A stretch of 64,000 nucleotides of DNA, from contig DIYL01000016.1 of NCBI GenBank assembly GCA_002428985.1, positions 124,001 to 188,000 of the forward strand. Direction: 5' to 3'. The position numbers were made by a program, and so were the translations under genes. Shown piece by piece: positions 8,740-19,693 of this stretch. The notes under the pieces are model-generated. The model was given only the letters and a program-made list of their open reading frames with translations. It was not told the origin of the DNA and made no database searches. This stretch comes from Anaerolineales bacterium UBA6055 (GTDB lineage Bacteria; Chloroflexota; Anaerolineae; Aggregatilineales; Phototrophicaceae). Within the stretch, counting starts at the first letter, position 1; each line of letters opens with the position of its first letter.

Positions 8740-9566
8740 AGTGCCAGCTTTGCCAAAAAGTCTATGATAATTTGATTGGTTGCGCTCGGGTTATCCTGAT
8801 TTGCATTATGTCCGGCAGATGGGATGATATGCAACGCTGCATGACCATCATGATCTGCCCACCACGGCATATCCCGTTTGATTGTTCCAGTTTTATCTTG
8901 GTCACCATGTAGCAATAGTAAAGGCACATCAATGTGAAAATCGGGTTTGCCCTGTGTATCAATCGCGAGTGTGACTGACTTCCAGATATTGAGGAATTCG
9001 TCTTTCGGAACTTGTCGAACGGCTTCGAGTGCATATTGTTGGACGGGTTCTGTAATCGCTGTATTATCGGCTGTTAATTTGCTGAAGTAACCATGTGGCA
9101 TGATGTGGAAGAGTGGCATCGTCGCCTTTAAAACCGCTACCTCTAAGAAACTGTAGGGTTTTGCGATGGGTGTCGAGCCAATAATTATCATTGCTTGTAT
9201 GCGTTCGGAGGCGATTTGATGGATGGTCTGAGCAATATATCCACCTAGTGATTGTCCCATCAAAATACAGGATTCAATATTGTGCTGGTCAAGGATAGCA
9301 ATCATATCCCTTGCAAACACATCGAGCGTGATTTGTGTACCTGTTGGCTGAGATTGTCCATGTCCGCGCGCATCCCATACTAGCACTTGAAAATCACTGT
9401 GTAAGGCTTTGACTTGGGTGTTAAACATACGATGATCCATGGTTGCACCGTGCATCATGACGACAGTTGGACGATCGGTTTGACCGCCAATCCAATAATG
9501 TAACGGACATCCATCCTTATGAAGTATGCACTGCTTCAACATAGCTGGGGTTGATGTGTAATCCAT
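8736..9566 (-). CDS. Alpha/beta hydrolase
   Basis: A 276-residue alpha/beta-hydrolase fold enzyme. The oxyanion-hole region is MMHGATMDHRMF, the nucleophile elbow GQSLGG, an acid lies in LHGDQDKTG, and the base His is in SAGHNANQDNP. An Arg-Gly-His-Gly-Gln-Ser strand (WDARGHGQS) is typical of the family. Esterase, lactonase or peroxidase-like activity is possible; the substrate is unknown. No signal peptide is seen. Confidence 0.85.
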   Translation of the reverse strand: MDYTSTPAMLKQCILHKDGCPLHYWIGGQTDRPTVVMMHGATMDHRMFNTQVKALHSDFQVLVWDARGHGQSQPTGTQITLDVFARDMIAILDQHNIESCILMGQSLGGYIAQTIHQIASERIQAMIIIGSTPIAKPYSFLEVAVLKATMPLFHIMPHGYFSKLTADNTAITEPVQQYALEAVRQVPKDEFLNIWKSVTLAIDTQGKPDFHIDVPLLLLHGDQDKTGTIKRDMPWWADHDGHAALHIIPSAGHNANQDNPSATNQIIIDFLAKLAL

Positions 9567-9668
9567 CGAATCACTTTCGTTTTATTTTGATTTATATTAC
9601 TTTTCTTTTTACTTGTTTTCAATCGAAACCGATTATGAACACTTTAGTCCAAAACCCTATATTTTTAT

Positions 9669-9696
9669 TTGTAACCACGTTACTATTATTTATAAC
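9669..9696 (+). promoter_or_regulatory. Probable sigma70-type promoter of gap
   Basis: TTGTAA at 9669-9674 and TATAAC at 9691-9696 are separated by 16 bp and lie 25 bp before the gap start codon. AGTGAGGAA provides the ribosome binding site. Confidence 0.4.
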
Positions 9697-9721
9697 GAAT
9701 ATACACGATAAGTGAGGAAAC

Positions 9722-10717
9722 ATGGCTAAAGTAGCAATTAACGGACTTGGACGCATTGGACGAGCAACCGCCAAAGTCGTCATGGCAACACCGGAGCTAG
9801 AGCTTGTCGCAGTCAACGATATTGCTGATGGGGATAACATCGCCTATTTGATTCAATATGACACTGTCTATGGAAAATACGAGCAAGATGTGTCATTTAG
9901 TGATGGCACCTTGACAATTGGTGACCATGCGATTTCATATCTTAGTGAACGCGACCCCGCACAACTCCCTTGGGGTGATCAAGAAATTGATATTGTCTTT
10001 GAATGTACTGGGCTGTTTACCGATAGCGACGGTGCGGCTAAACATGTTGAAGCTGGTGCGAAATTTGTAATTGTATCAGGTCCAACCAAATCTCCAGATA
10101 TGCCAACAGTTGTGCATGGGGTGAATGGCTCGGATGGTAGTGTACAAGCCATATCGTGTGCGAGCTGTACCACCAATAATGTTGGTCCCGTGATTGAAGT
10201 TATGGATCGTCATTTTGGGGTTGAGAAAGCAATTATGACAACCATTCACGCCTATACGTCAACACAGGCTATCGTTGATAGTCCAGCTAAGAAAGATTAT
10301 CGTCGTGGACGTGCAGCTGCTGCCAACTTTGTCCCCACGAGTACAGGAGCTGCTGTAGCAGCAACCAAAGCTTATCCAGAAATGGAAGGGAAGTTTGATG
10401 GAGTTGCTGTTCGTGCGCCAATTCCTGTGGGGTCGATTAGCGACATTGTGGTAGTCATTTCGAAGGATGCGACGGCTGACGAAATTAACGCGGTCTTTAA
10501 AGCTGAAGCAGACAGCGACCGCTATAATGGGGTACTAGGGTATACCGAAGAACCACTGGTTTCTTCCGATATTGTCAAATCTCCGCTGGCATCTTTAGTG
10601 GATGGTGGCATGACCAAAGTTGTTGATGGCAATCTGGTCAAGATTATGAGCTGGTATGATAACGAATGGGGTTATACCAATCAGATGATTCGTGAAGCAT
10701 TGGATCTGGTTGACTAG
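9722..10717 (+). CDS. gap: Glyceraldehyde-3-phosphate dehydrogenase, type I
   Basis: A 331-residue enzyme converting glyceraldehyde-3-phosphate, NAD and phosphate to 1,3-bisphosphoglycerate in glycolysis/gluconeogenesis. The N-terminal Rossmann motif is NGLGRIGR, the catalytic Cys is in SCTTNN (about residue 148), and the active-site His is in TTIHAYTSTQ. WYDNEWGY marks the C-terminus. The start follows a good ribosome binding site, and a hairpin terminator follows. It is monocistronic; no pgk or tpi is next to it. Confidence 0.97.
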   Translation: MAKVAINGLGRIGRATAKVVMATPELELVAVNDIADGDNIAYLIQYDTVYGKYEQDVSFSDGTLTIGDHAISYLSERDPAQLPWGDQEIDIVFECTGLFTDSDGAAKHVEAGAKFVIVSGPTKSPDMPTVVHGVNGSDGSVQAISCASCTTNNVGPVIEVMDRHFGVEKAIMTTIHAYTSTQAIVDSPAKKDYRRGRAAAANFVPTSTGAAVAATKAYPEMEGKFDGVAVRAPIPVGSISDIVVVISKDATADEINAVFKAEADSDRYNGVLGYTEEPLVSSDIVKSPLASLVDGGMTKVVDGNLVKIMSWYDNEWGYTNQMIREALDLVD

Positions 10718-10766
10718 TTGTCACGACTTTTGCGAAGGTAAAGCTCACAATATAAGCAATTAACTC

Positions 10767-10802
10767 AGGCGACTGGTGAGAGACATCATCCGCCAGTCGC
10801 TT
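10767..10802 (+). terminator. Hairpin terminator after gap
   Basis: An 8-bp perfect stem (GCGACTGG at 10769-10776 with CCAGTCGC at 10793-10800), extended by an A-T and a G-T pair, encloses a 16-nt loop. TTAAGATTTT follows. Confidence 0.55.
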
Positions 10803-10817
10803 AAGATTTTGCTAAAA

Positions 10818-11294
10818 CTAAAATGCCAAAATATAGGCAACTAATGCGTCTAAATCCTCTTCCGATAAAAACTCACCATATGTATCAGGCATGATATTTT
10901 CTGGATAGGGCGATTCTGCGGGCACATTGAAATCGCGTGGTGCGACGATTGACTCTAAGATATACATTTCCAAATCGTCGGTTTCTACGTCATAGTCTTC
11001 AAAGCGATCTTCAATGCTCAATAGTCCCGGGCCCAATAAACGATTGTCTGAGTTGATATAATGGCACGTCACACAGGCGAACCCGACTTCTTCATAAAAT
11101 TGCTCGAACACAACTTGACCTGCTTGTGCAATGTCTGATAGCTCCGGTGTTTCTTCGGCTTCGGCTGCACTTGCTTCGGCGGGTTGTGTTGGCTCAGGTT
11201 GTGGTTCGGTTGTTGGTTCAGGTGTGGACTGTGTGCCACACGCAGCCAAAACTAGTGTTAGCAAAAGTATGAATGTGATGAATCGCAGTGTCAT
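10818..11294 (-). CDS. Monoheme cytochrome c lipoprotein
   Basis: The start chosen at 11294 gives a clean lipoprotein signal, MTLRFITFILLLTLVLAAC, with the lipobox Cys at residue 19. An upstream ATG at 11348 would place 18 unlikely residues in front. A Pro/Glu/Thr-rich tether precedes one heme-binding motif CVTCH (about residue 75). The axial Met is probably in ENIMPDTY, near the end of a class I cytochrome c domain. It should carry electrons on the outer face of the membrane. It is the last gene of a minus-strand group with the hybrid kinase and the diheme cytochrome. Confidence 0.88.
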   Translation of the reverse strand: MTLRFITFILLLTLVLAACGTQSTPEPTTEPQPEPTQPAEASAAEAEETPELSDIAQAGQVVFEQFYEEVGFACVTCHYINSDNRLLGPGLLSIEDRFEDYDVETDDLEMYILESIVAPRDFNVPAESPYPENIMPDTYGEFLSEEDLDALVAYILAF

Positions 11295-11354
11295 AGCAGT
11301 ATCCGGTTTGTTTAGATAAATCTGTGGGCAAGTGATCAACCTGCCCATGTGTCA

Positions 11355-14117
11355 TTAAGTTTGGTGCCCTTGAATTGCTAAAATATGACGAATTTCAGAG
11401 ACGAGTTGCTTGGGTGTATATTCGGCTTTTTGAACAATACGTTCAACATTACCGCGTAGTTGGTTGCGATCATTGTTTGTCAGTTCTTTAGCGGTGACAA
11501 CAATAATCGGGATTTGTTGCCAATCGTCGTTGCGGCGCATTTCGGTGACGAACTGCATGCCATCCATCTCCGGCATCATCAAATCTAGTAGAATCAAGTC
11601 AGGTTTATTCTGTGCTAGTCGATTCAAACCGACTAACCCGTTTTCTGCGGTGTCAACTGTCCAGCCTTCTTTGATAGCTGTACGCTCAAATAAATCACGG
11701 GTATCTGGATCATCTTCTACAACCAGTAGTTTAGCTGACCCGACATTATTGAAGCGTCTTGCATATTGTTGTAATGCAGAGACAAGTTTGTCGCGTTCAA
11801 CAGGTTTTGTTAGATAATCCGATGCGCCTAATGCAAACCCAAGTGATTGATTATCAATCATTGATAACATCACAACAGGTATGTCCCGTAGTTCCTCATC
11901 TTCTTTTAGTTTGGACAAAACAGCCCAGCCATCAGTTGAGGGCATCATAATATCAAGTGTGATGATATTCGGACGATGTTCACGAGCTAGAATAAGCCCT
12001 TCTTCGCCAGAATATGCTGATAAAACAGAAAAACCCTCGCGCGATAAGATACGCGATAATAAATCATGTACAGTCGGGTCATCGTCAATACACAAGACGG
12101 TTGTCGCACCGACAATTCGCATCGTATCTGTCGAACGGCGTACATCAACAGCAATCGGTTCAAAAATTGGTTCGTCGTCTTGTATATCATCGGTTGGCAT
12201 CGCGATGACACGTTTCGGGATGCGTACTTTAAATGTACTGCCGACATTAGGTTCACTCGTAACGCTGATATCACCGCCCATCATCTGTGTAAAGTGACGG
12301 CTAATCGGCAAGCCTAAGCCTGTCCCCCCATACTTACGGGTGGTTGATGAATCTGCCTGAGTGAATTCGTCAAATACACCGGCAGCTTGTTCGGGTGTCA
12401 TACCGATACCTGTATCGGTGACCGAAATTTCCAGCCATTCGTTGTCTTTTAGTTTTTCGGTCTCGACCTTGATCGTGATTGTGCCTTCTTCTGTAAACTT
12501 TGCGGCATTACTCAGCAAATTGAAGACAATCTGACGCATCTTTGTCATATCACTATGAATGGTGCCGACAGGTTGTGCAGATTCGACAACCAGTTGATTA
12601 TTCTTTTCTTGAATCAACGGGTGAATGGTTGTGGTCATTTCATCCATCAGCATCTCGAAGTTGAAATCTTCGGTGTAGAGGTCAATCTTACCAGCTTCGA
12701 TTTTTGAGATGTCGAGGATGTCATTGATCAGGGCGAGTAGGTGTGTCCCTGCTTTTTGGATTTTCTGTAAATCAGGAACAATGTCTTCATAGCCAAAGTC
12801 GTCAGCTTCTTCTTCAAGCATTTCACTATAGCCGATAATTGCATTTAATGGGGTACGCAATTCATGGCTCATGTTAGCTAGGAATAAGCTCTTAGTCTTG
12901 CTGGCTTCGAGGGCTTCGTCACGGCGTACTGCCAACTCTTTCAGCGCGAGTGAGAGTTCATCGGTACGTTCAGCGACTTTTTCTTCTAAACCACCATAGA
13001 GCTGATTTAGTGTTTGGGTCATTGCATTAAAATTGATAACGAGGTCATCAATTTCATCATGGAATAAGGCACGATCTTCTGTGACATGCTCATCAAAATT
13101 ACCACCACGGACTTTTTCGGTTGCTTGTACCAGTCTTCCCAATGGTAGGGCAAAGTTATAAATGACTGCACCACTAAAGATCAAAACTGCAATAACCAAT
13201 ACCCCAACAACTAATAAAATCAGATTCTGAATTTGTTCTTGGACGGCTTCCACATCTTGGATACTACGCGCAACCAGAATATGCCCCTGCTCGTTATCGT
13301 CTAGTTCTAGTGGGTAAGATAATAAGCGTCGATCAATACCATCGGCATATTGCACCGTTTGCGTTGTATACGGTTGTGATGGGTCAATAAATCCTTCTTG
13401 TAGCAAAATTTTATAATTACTACTGTCATCTATGGTTGATGCAATTGAGGCATTATCTTTGACAATTGCTGCATCAATGCCCAGTGTTTCGCCAAGCTCT
13501 TCCATATACTCGGTATCAATGACAGTTGCTGTCATAACAATACCATTCATCGTCTCACCATCGAATACAGGGGAAACCCCTATAATTCGCGACGAGTTTG
13601 GAATAATCGCTATGCCACTCGTTGATGCTTGCTCACTGACAACCTCAGAGAGCATATCGCTCTGGATTTCAATTAAGTCGTCAAGGCTAACATTCCGTCG
13701 CGCAATCAATGGACCACCGTAATACAATGCGAAGTCACCCTCAGTAAAATCGCTGGCGTAGTAGCTGAGTTCTTGTAACCCTAACTCATCTTTGATAGAC
13801 GGTAGAACAGTCGCTGCTTGACCCCGGTCACCTGCAATTGCTTTGACTGCATCTAAGTTGGCGACAAAACTAGACACAAATTGGGCGTCGTCTTCTGCGT
13901 GCTCTAGTAGTTCCGCGAGTGCGCCAGCGGTTTGGGTTAACCGTTGATCGGTTTCTTCAGTTAAAATCCGCTCAATTGCTTGGTTCGATAGCGGCAGAAA
14001 TAGGCCGATTAACGCCCCAATAATGACAATGAACGGAAGTATGAGTTTTGAACTGATGCTTAAACGTAACCCACCGCGACGGTTGTCTACAGTGGGTTGA
14101 TTTGTATTATCAGCCAT
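11355..14117 (-). CDS. Hybrid sensor histidine kinase with two receiver domains
   Basis: 920 residues. TM1 lies about 24-45, an extracytoplasmic sensor domain of about 250 residues follows, TM2 is about 297-322, then HAMP and a coiled coil. HisKA has the phospho-acceptor in [12 protein letters not shown] (about 417). HATPase_c carries [16 protein letters not shown] and GGTGLGLP (about 528-600). Two receiver domains follow, with Asp in [11 protein letters not shown] (about 722) and [11 protein letters not shown] (about 845). No DNA-binding output or response-regulator gene is adjacent, so phosphorelay to a distant partner is likely. It lies between two cytochrome c genes on the same strand, 32 bp after one and 60 bp before the other. 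Confidence 0.95.
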   Translation of the reverse strand: MADNTNQPTVDNRRGGLRLSISSKLILPFIVIIGALIGLFLPLSNQAIERILTEETDQRLTQTAGALAELLEHAEDDAQFVSSFVANLDAVKAIAGDRGQAATVLPSIKDELGLQELSYYASDFTEGDFALYYGGPLIARRNVSLDDLIEIQSDMLSEVVSEQASTSGIAIIPNSSRIIGVSPVFDGETMNGIVMTATVIDTEYMEELGETLGIDAAIVKDNASIASTIDDSSNYKILLQEGFIDPSQPYTTQTVQYADGIDRRLLSYPLELDDNEQGHILVARSIQDVEAVQEQIQNLILLVVGVLVIAVLIFSGAVIYNFALPLGRLVQATEKVRGGNFDEHVTEDRALFHDEIDDLVINFNAMTQTLNQLYGGLEEKVAERTDELSLALKELAVRRDEALEASKTKSLFLANMSHELRTPLNAIIGYSEMLEEEADDFGYEDIVPDLQKIQKAGTHLLALINDILDISKIEAGKIDLYTEDFNFEMLMDEMTTTIHPLIQEKNNQLVVESAQPVGTIHSDMTKMRQIVFNLLSNAAKFTEEGTITIKVETEKLKDNEWLEISVTDTGIGMTPEQAAGVFDEFTQADSSTTRKYGGTGLGLPISRHFTQMMGGDISVTSEPNVGSTFKVRIPKRVIAMPTDDIQDDEPIFEPIAVDVRRSTDTMRIVGATTVLCIDDDPTVHDLLSRILSREGFSVLSAYSGEEGLILAREHRPNIITLDIMMPSTDGWAVLSKLKEDEELRDIPVVMLSMIDNQSLGFALGASDYLTKPVERDKLVSALQQYARRFNNVGSAKLLVVEDDPDTRDLFERTAIKEGWTVDTAENGLVGLNRLAQNKPDLILLDLMMPEMDGMQFVTEMRRNDDWQQIPIIVVTAKELTNNDRNQLRGNVERIVQKAEYTPKQLVSEIRHILAIQGHQT

Positions 14118-14149
14118 ATATGACCTTTGGCTAGTTGGTATGCATAGAC

Positions 14150-15166
14150 TTATTCTTCGTCGACAAATTCGATGAAGATTTCTTCGATTGCAGGTGATGG
14201 GATTTCATTATCAATTGGTGTGAGTGACTGGAGATAAGCAATAACCGCTGCCATATCTTCTTCTGTTGCACCTGCATAATCTTCCCATGGCATAAATACT
14301 AAACGACGACCATCAATCCGAACACCCTCACGTAAACTACGTTCATAATCTTCGGTTGTCCAATCGGCTAGTCCTGTTTCATGAGGGGTGATATTACCCC
14401 CATAAACGATACCCCATGGGCCTTCGTAAGCTTGACCACCAGCTAGCAATAACTCAAAATTTGGTGCACCTGTTTCGGCATCAAGTGGTGTATGGCAATC
14501 GCTACATCCCATAACATTAATCGTCAAATATCGCCCAAGTTCAATTGGGTCAGAACCATCGGGTGGGAGGAGTGGTAACTCGTCGGCATTCACAACTAAC
14601 TCTGGTGCAATGCCATCACCTGAAGGACCTGTTTGTATGATTTCATTTTCTACAGCAGGTATAGTGCGTAGATACATAATCAAAGCCTGCATATCCATCT
14701 CTGACCAGCCGAAGTAATTTGCATATGGCATAAGCGGATGCAAACGACGACCATCTTTGTTAACACCAATGCGCAATGCAGCTTCAATTTCTTCATCTGT
14801 CCAATCTCCAAGACCTGTTTCATCAGGTGTGAGGTTCGGGCTAACTAATACACCAAATGGCCCGAGTGGAAATTCCCGCCCGCCTGCCATGAGCTGATTT
14901 TCAATATCTTGTGTTTGCTCGTATTCTAAGCCTATTTGTTTGAATTGGTCTGGTGTGATGTCTTCAGATAGATATTCTTCTTTTTGTGGTGTGTGACAAG
15001 AGACACATGCGCCGATATGTGATAAATATTCACCACGGTCAAGCATTTCTTCATCTGTCAAACCAAATTCATTGACCTCTTCATCTTGTGCAACAACTGC
15101 AAAGAATGTTGAGGCTGTTAATGCCAATATTGCTATAATCAATATATAAACTGTCTTATTTTTCAT
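14150..15166 (-). CDS. Diheme cytochrome c
   Basis: A 338-residue exported protein with an N-terminal hydrophobic signal ([20 protein letters not shown]) and two similar cytochrome c domains. The heme motifs are CVSCHTP (about residue 53) and CSDCHTP (about 219). Each is followed by a matching LxAGGxxFxGPxG...NLTPxETGLxDWT stretch, so the protein arose by domain duplication. This layout is shared with cytochrome subunits of membrane alcohol/sugar dehydrogenases, but no dehydrogenase gene is present. It is first in a minus-strand group with the histidine kinase; AGGAGAAC precedes the start. Confidence 0.9.
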   Translation of the reverse strand: MKNKTVYILIIAILALTASTFFAVVAQDEEVNEFGLTDEEMLDRGEYLSHIGACVSCHTPQKEEYLSEDITPDQFKQIGLEYEQTQDIENQLMAGGREFPLGPFGVLVSPNLTPDETGLGDWTDEEIEAALRIGVNKDGRRLHPLMPYANYFGWSEMDMQALIMYLRTIPAVENEIIQTGPSGDGIAPELVVNADELPLLPPDGSDPIELGRYLTINVMGCSDCHTPLDAETGAPNFELLLAGGQAYEGPWGIVYGGNITPHETGLADWTTEDYERSLREGVRIDGRRLVFMPWEDYAGATEEDMAAVIAYLQSLTPIDNEIPSPAIEEIFIEFVDEE

Positions 15167-15354
15167 AATGTTCTCCTGAGAAAATCCCCTATGAAATCAT
15201 TATATGCCCAATGTTTATAATAAAGCAAAAAAGATTTCCTAAGTCGGAAAAACTTATAAAAATTTAACCTGTGTTGTGGGGATGAGTTTAGGTTCAAAAC
15301 TGCTATACTCTGTGTATGCTAAAGAATTTTATTAATATTATGAGAGGATAAATA

Positions 15355-16479
15355 ATGACTGACACAGTCAAAATAGGGATTATTGGTTTGGGCAATATGG
15401 GGACAGTACACTGTCGCCATGTGACAGAATTACCCAATACAACCTTAACAGGGATTTGCGATACCAATCAATCGCGGGTTGACCGTATCTTGCAAACATA
15501 TGATGTGCCGTCATACACGGACTATGACACCATGCTAAACGAAGCGGATGTTGACGGTATTATCATTGCTACACCACATTATGATCATCCTAAAATTACG
15601 CTCAAGGCATTTGAGCGCGGTATTCATGTATTGGTGGAAAAACCAATAGCAGTCCACGTCAAAGATTCGCACCTGATGATTGATGCTTATGCCGAGACGA
15701 AAAAAGAATATCCGAATCTGGTGTTCGAAGCGATGTTTATGCAACGCACATGGGGCTTCTGGCGCAAAATTAAAGAGATGATTGATGAGGGTGAACTCGG
15801 TCAATTAATTCGTACGACATGGATTATTACTGATTGGTTCCGTACACAATCTTATTATGATAGTGGCGGATGGCGCGCGACATGGGCAGGTGAAGGTGGT
15901 GGTGTATTGATTAATCAGTGTCCACATAATCTTGATTTGTATCAGTGGTTGGTTGGGATGCCGTCACGGGTATATGGTTTTGTCACATTTGGCAAGCATC
16001 ACACCATCGAAGTTGAAGATGAAGTGACCGCATACTTCGAACATGATGATGGCATGGTCGGGCATTTCATTACAACAACAGGTGAATCACCCGGCACAAA
16101 TCGTTTAGAGATTGTTGGTGAAAACGGTAAGCTCGTCTATGAAAATGGCGAAATTATCTTCTTCCGTAATGAATGGTCATCGATCAAACAGATCAAAGAA
16201 TCTGAAAAAGGATTTGAAAAAGTTCCTGTGACTCGCGAAGTCATCGAATTTGATCATCATGGGACTGATGGACATGAATTTATCATCGAAAACTTTGCTG
16301 ACGCGATTTTGAATGGCGCTGAGTTGATTGCCCCTGCTGGTGAAGGATTGAATTCAATTAGTATCAACAATGCAATTATTTTGTCGGCGCACAAGAAGCA
16401 GACGATCGAAATACCAGTTGATGGTGATGAATATTGGGCGTTACTTGAGCAATATATTGCCGATGCAGCAAAATCATAG
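15355..16479 (+). CDS. Gfo/Idh/MocA family oxidoreductase
   Basis: A 374-residue NAD(P)-dependent sugar or inositol-type dehydrogenase. The N-terminal Rossmann motif is GIIGLGNMG, the conserved lysine is in HVLVEKPIAV (about residue 100), and the C-terminal alpha/beta domain carries GGGVLINQCPHNLDLYQW. The His in that helix is part of the usual catalytic set. GAGAGGATAA precedes the ATG. It stands alone, with a hairpin behind it, so the substrate is not suggested by context. Confidence 0.9.
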   Translation: MTDTVKIGIIGLGNMGTVHCRHVTELPNTTLTGICDTNQSRVDRILQTYDVPSYTDYDTMLNEADVDGIIIATPHYDHPKITLKAFERGIHVLVEKPIAVHVKDSHLMIDAYAETKKEYPNLVFEAMFMQRTWGFWRKIKEMIDEGELGQLIRTTWIITDWFRTQSYYDSGGWRATWAGEGGGVLINQCPHNLDLYQWLVGMPSRVYGFVTFGKHHTIEVEDEVTAYFEHDDGMVGHFITTTGESPGTNRLEIVGENGKLVYENGEIIFFRNEWSSIKQIKESEKGFEKVPVTREVIEFDHHGTDGHEFIIENFADAILNGAELIAPAGEGLNSISINNAIILSAHKKQTIEIPVDGDEYWALLEQYIADAAKS

Positions 16480-16496
16480 CAATATTGGGTTGCAAG

Positions 16497-16525
16497 TGTG
16501 GGGCGGATATAAGATCCGTTCCACA
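16497..16525 (+). terminator. Hairpin terminator after Gfo/Idh gene
   Basis: A 12-bp stem with two G-T pairs (16497-16508 with 16514-16525) has a 5-nt loop and lies 18 bp after the stop codon. The following TGTTTC is only weakly U-rich. Confidence 0.5.
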
Positions 16526-16756
16526 TGTTTCAAACTCGCATTGATGTTCATTGATCTATAACCCAAATCCTTAGATTTAAACGAAGCCTCAGTATTACAG
16601 CGAAGTTCGTAGTGATATTCTATTTTAAAATCCGTGAGATGCATCATACAGATTTGCGAGTGAAGACATAAACTATATATCTTTATGTTTCTGTCCGTGA
16701 AATGTGCGATAATTTGATTAGTGTTGAAATCTCCTTTATAGAAGGTAGGTGTAAAA

Positions 16757-17428
16757 TTGAGTAGAGACTATAAAATTCTTGGCATTTTTCTAGTGGCAAT
16801 TATTTCTGGTGTAGGCTTTTTTATGGTTCGCGAATCGGTGGTGTTTCAAAGTACCAGAGCCGAGTTAATTGGATTGTTATCAGATGACGAGTTTTCAAAT
16901 GCTATTGGTGCATTGAATCGGTTAGAGGCAAATGGATGGTTAGCTGATGGGACATTAAGCGAATCAACATTATTGCATACCAACCTGAGAGAAGCTGTCC
17001 TGCGTGATGCTAACTTTAGCGGTAGTGATATGCTCGGTAGCGACTTTACGGATGCTGTTTTCTATGATGCTAATTTAAGCGGTACTGACTTCTTCCTATC
17101 GAAATTTACTAACGCGACATTGTATGATGTAAACCTAAGTAATGCAGTTTTGTTTGATGTGGATCTAACGAATGCAGTCTTAGATGGTGCGAATATGCGC
17201 GGTGCTGATTTACGTGGTGCTGATTTGCGCGGTGCTGCTCTGATCGGGACAGATTTGAATGGTGCCGACATGCGTCGTGCATTCCTCAGTGGGGCAGATT
17301 TCACCAATGCTAATCTTGATTGGGTTACATTACCTGATGGTGCTGTCTGGAACGATGAAACTGACATGGGACGGTATACTGACCCATCCCATGATGAATT
17401 TTGGGAGCCACAGCCGGCTGTCGAATAA
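16757..17428 (+). CDS. Membrane-anchored pentapeptide repeat protein
   Basis: 223 residues from a TTG start, chosen because GAAGGTAGGTG stands just upstream. One N-terminal membrane anchor (about residues 7-24, GIFLVAIISGVGFFM) is followed by roughly twenty A(D/N)Lxx-type pentapeptide repeats between about 75 and 190. They should form a right-handed quadrilateral beta-helix. The C-terminus is acidic. Such proteins may mimic DNA or act as scaffolds; nothing here decides which. Its stop lies 5 bp from the convergent tdh stop. Confidence 0.88.
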   Translation: MSRDYKILGIFLVAIISGVGFFMVRESVVFQSTRAELIGLLSDDEFSNAIGALNRLEANGWLADGTLSESTLLHTNLREAVLRDANFSGSDMLGSDFTDAVFYDANLSGTDFFLSKFTNATLYDVNLSNAVLFDVDLTNAVLDGANMRGADLRGADLRGAALIGTDLNGADMRRAFLSGADFTNANLDWVTLPDGAVWNDETDMGRYTDPSHDEFWEPQPAVE

Positions 17429-17433
17429 TTTTT

Positions 17434-18462
17434 CTACACAGCGTCTAACTGATACTGTGCATAATGTGCCTCAATATTTGGCAACAAGTATGTGTCAAAG
17501 GCACTATCTAAATCATATTCTGGTGACCAACCCCAATCCTGATGGGCGCAACTATCATCAAGACTATGCGCCCAACTATCGACAATTGCTTGACGTGCTG
17601 GTGTTGGATTATAGGTAATTGTGATATTCGGGTAGGTCTGTTGGAGTTTTTGGGCAAAATCACTGGCGGAGAGGCTGAAACTAGTTACATTATAGGTTCG
17701 CTGAGTGAGTCGTTGACTTGGTGCATTGGCTAACTGGATGAGTGCTTGTACCGCATCTGGCATCACCATAAACGGGATGGTGGTGTCTTCTCGTACGAAA
17801 CATGCATAATCATTACCCTGTACTGCTGCATGAATCATCTCTGGTGCATAATCACTGGTTCCACCTGATGGTACAGTAAACGCACTGATAATCCCCGGAA
17901 ACCGCACACAACGGAAGTCGATGCTAGGTTTGGTCGTTGGGTCAAGTTGCCCATAATTTTTAGTGTAGTATTCCCCGAGGTGTTCACAGTAGAGTTTATT
18001 GACCCCATACATTGTTGTAGGGTGTAAGAACTGATCTTCAGGAATATTGGGGTTGTTGTACTTTGTATCGAGGTCCGGTAGACCATATACTGCGATTGAA
18101 CTTGGATAGATGAATTTAACGGTATGCGCCTCTTTATTGGCAAGTGCCAGCAAATTCACCGTCCCCTGTACATTCACTTGATGGGCAAGTTCAGGGTATT
18201 TTTCCGCCGTCGTTGAGAGTAACGCTGCGAGATGATAAATCGTATCAAGTTGATAGCGTTCACCAATGGAGTCCAACAACGCTGTATCCAGAATATCACC
18301 GACAATGGATTCATGTACCAATGGTAGTAGGTCATCAGCTAGCGGTTTTAGGTCAAATGCGACAATATTGGGCGTGTTGGTTTGCTCCGCGAGATAACGA
18401 ATCAAACCATGTCCGATTTCGCCGTTTGCTCCAGTTATTAAGGTAATTGGTTTGCGAGTCAT
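17434..18462 (-). CDS. tdh: Epimerase-type L-threonine 3-dehydrogenase
   Basis: A 342-residue extended short-chain dehydrogenase. The NAD-binding motif is TGANGEIG near residue 15, and the YxxxK pair is YGVNK (about 152) with Ser/Thr in IYPSSIAVYG. SGGTSDYAPEMIHA is characteristic of the epimerase-like threonine dehydrogenase family. It oxidises L-threonine to 2-amino-3-oxobutanoate. It lies 46 bp downstream of kbl on the same strand, the partner that cleaves this unstable product, which supports the assignment over a generic sugar epimerase. Confidence 0.9.
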   Translation of the reverse strand: MTRKPITLITGANGEIGHGLIRYLAEQTNTPNIVAFDLKPLADDLLPLVHESIVGDILDTALLDSIGERYQLDTIYHLAALLSTTAEKYPELAHQVNVQGTVNLLALANKEAHTVKFIYPSSIAVYGLPDLDTKYNNPNIPEDQFLHPTTMYGVNKLYCEHLGEYYTKNYGQLDPTTKPSIDFRCVRFPGIISAFTVPSGGTSDYAPEMIHAAVQGNDYACFVREDTTIPFMVMPDAVQALIQLANAPSQRLTQRTYNVTSFSLSASDFAQKLQQTYPNITITYNPTPARQAIVDSWAHSLDDSCAHQDWGWSPEYDLDSAFDTYLLPNIEAHYAQYQLDAV

Positions 18463-18508
18463 GAGGTTATGCTCCCTATTCTATCAAGTGACGTGTTTCT
18501 TGAGGTGA

Positions 18509-19693
18509 CTAAATCACGCTCAGGCGTTTACCGACGGTTTCGAAGATACTCAACGCTTCTTCAAGGTCAGCATTGGAGTGAACAGCTGAATTCATAACAC
18601 GGATGCGTGCTTTACCTTGTGGTACAGTTGGATAGCCAATTGCCATCGCAAACACGCCTTCGTTGAATAATTCTTTACTAAATGCTTGGGCAGTTTCAGC
18701 TTCGCCTAACATGACTGGCACGATTGGGGTAGCGGAATCACCTGTATCAAAACCAAGTTTAGCCAATTCTGTCTGGAAGAATTTACCATTTGCCCATAAT
18801 TTTTGGACGAGTTCATCACTATTTTCGAGGATGTCTACAGCTTCGAGGCAAGCAGCCACATCAGGGACGGTCATCGCACTACTGAATAAGAATGGACGAC
18901 CCCGTTGTTTAATCCAGTCGATGATTTCTTGTTTACCTGCGACGATACCACCAACAACGCCAAACGCCTTGCTCATTGTTCCGACTTCAATATCGACTTG
19001 ACCATGTAAATCGAAGTGATCAACAATCCCGCGCCCACCATTACCGAGGACACCTTCACCATGCGCATCGTCAACCATAATCATGATGCCGTTTTCTTGA
19101 GCAACTTGGACTAATTTATCAAGCGGTGCAATGTCACCATCCATACTAAAGACACCATCGGTCACAATTAGGCGACGGTTGTAATCGGTTGCTTCGCTGA
19201 TAACACGTCGTAAATCATCGACATCATTATGACGATAGCGCATCACCTTAGCGCGACTGAGGCGGCAAGCATCAATAATGCTGGCATGGTTGAGTTCATC
19301 AGAGAAAATAACATCGCCTTTGCCAACTAATGCCGGAATTGTCGCTAGATTAGCGGTAAACCCACTTTGTAGTGTGACAACTGCTTCTGCTTTCTTAAAT
19401 TGTGCGAGTCGTGTTTCGAGTGTTTCGTGTAGTGAGAATGTACCTGCGATAGTACGGACTGCACCGGGACCAATCCCGTAAGTATCGATTGCATCTTTTG
19501 CAGCTTGTTTGAGGCGTGGATGATTTGCCAATCCGAGGTAATTATTGGCACAAAGGTTGATCAGCTTACGCCCATCAATGGTGACATGTGCATCCATCGG
19601 GCTATCAATTGTACGAATATTATTATACAAGCCCTGTGCTTTTAGGTCGTCGAGTTGATCGCTCAGGTATTGTGTTTTGTCAGCTATCATCAT
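18509..19693 (-). CDS. kbl: Glycine C-acetyltransferase (2-amino-3-ketobutyrate CoA ligase)
   Basis: A 394-residue PLP enzyme of the alpha-oxoamine synthase family. [12 protein letters not shown] is the family's N-terminal signature, [10 protein letters not shown] holds the PLP-binding Asp/His, and the Schiff-base Lys is in GTMSKAFG (about residue 239). With tdh it converts threonine to glycine and acetyl-CoA in the cytoplasm. It is first in the kbl-tdh operon. ATG at 19693 or 19690 could start translation. The paralogous BioF reaction is less likely given the tdh neighbour. Confidence 0.93.
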   Translation of the reverse strand: MMIADKTQYLSDQLDDLKAQGLYNNIRTIDSPMDAHVTIDGRKLINLCANNYLGLANHPRLKQAAKDAIDTYGIGPGAVRTIAGTFSLHETLETRLAQFKKAEAVVTLQSGFTANLATIPALVGKGDVIFSDELNHASIIDACRLSRAKVMRYRHNDVDDLRRVISEATDYNRRLIVTDGVFSMDGDIAPLDKLVQVAQENGIMIMVDDAHGEGVLGNGGRGIVDHFDLHGQVDIEVGTMSKAFGVVGGIVAGKQEIIDWIKQRGRPFLFSSAMTVPDVAACLEAVDILENSDELVQKLWANGKFFQTELAKLGFDTGDSATPIVPVMLGEAETAQAFSKELFNEGVFAMAIGYPTVPQGKARIRVMNSAVHSNADLEEALSIFETVGKRLSVI

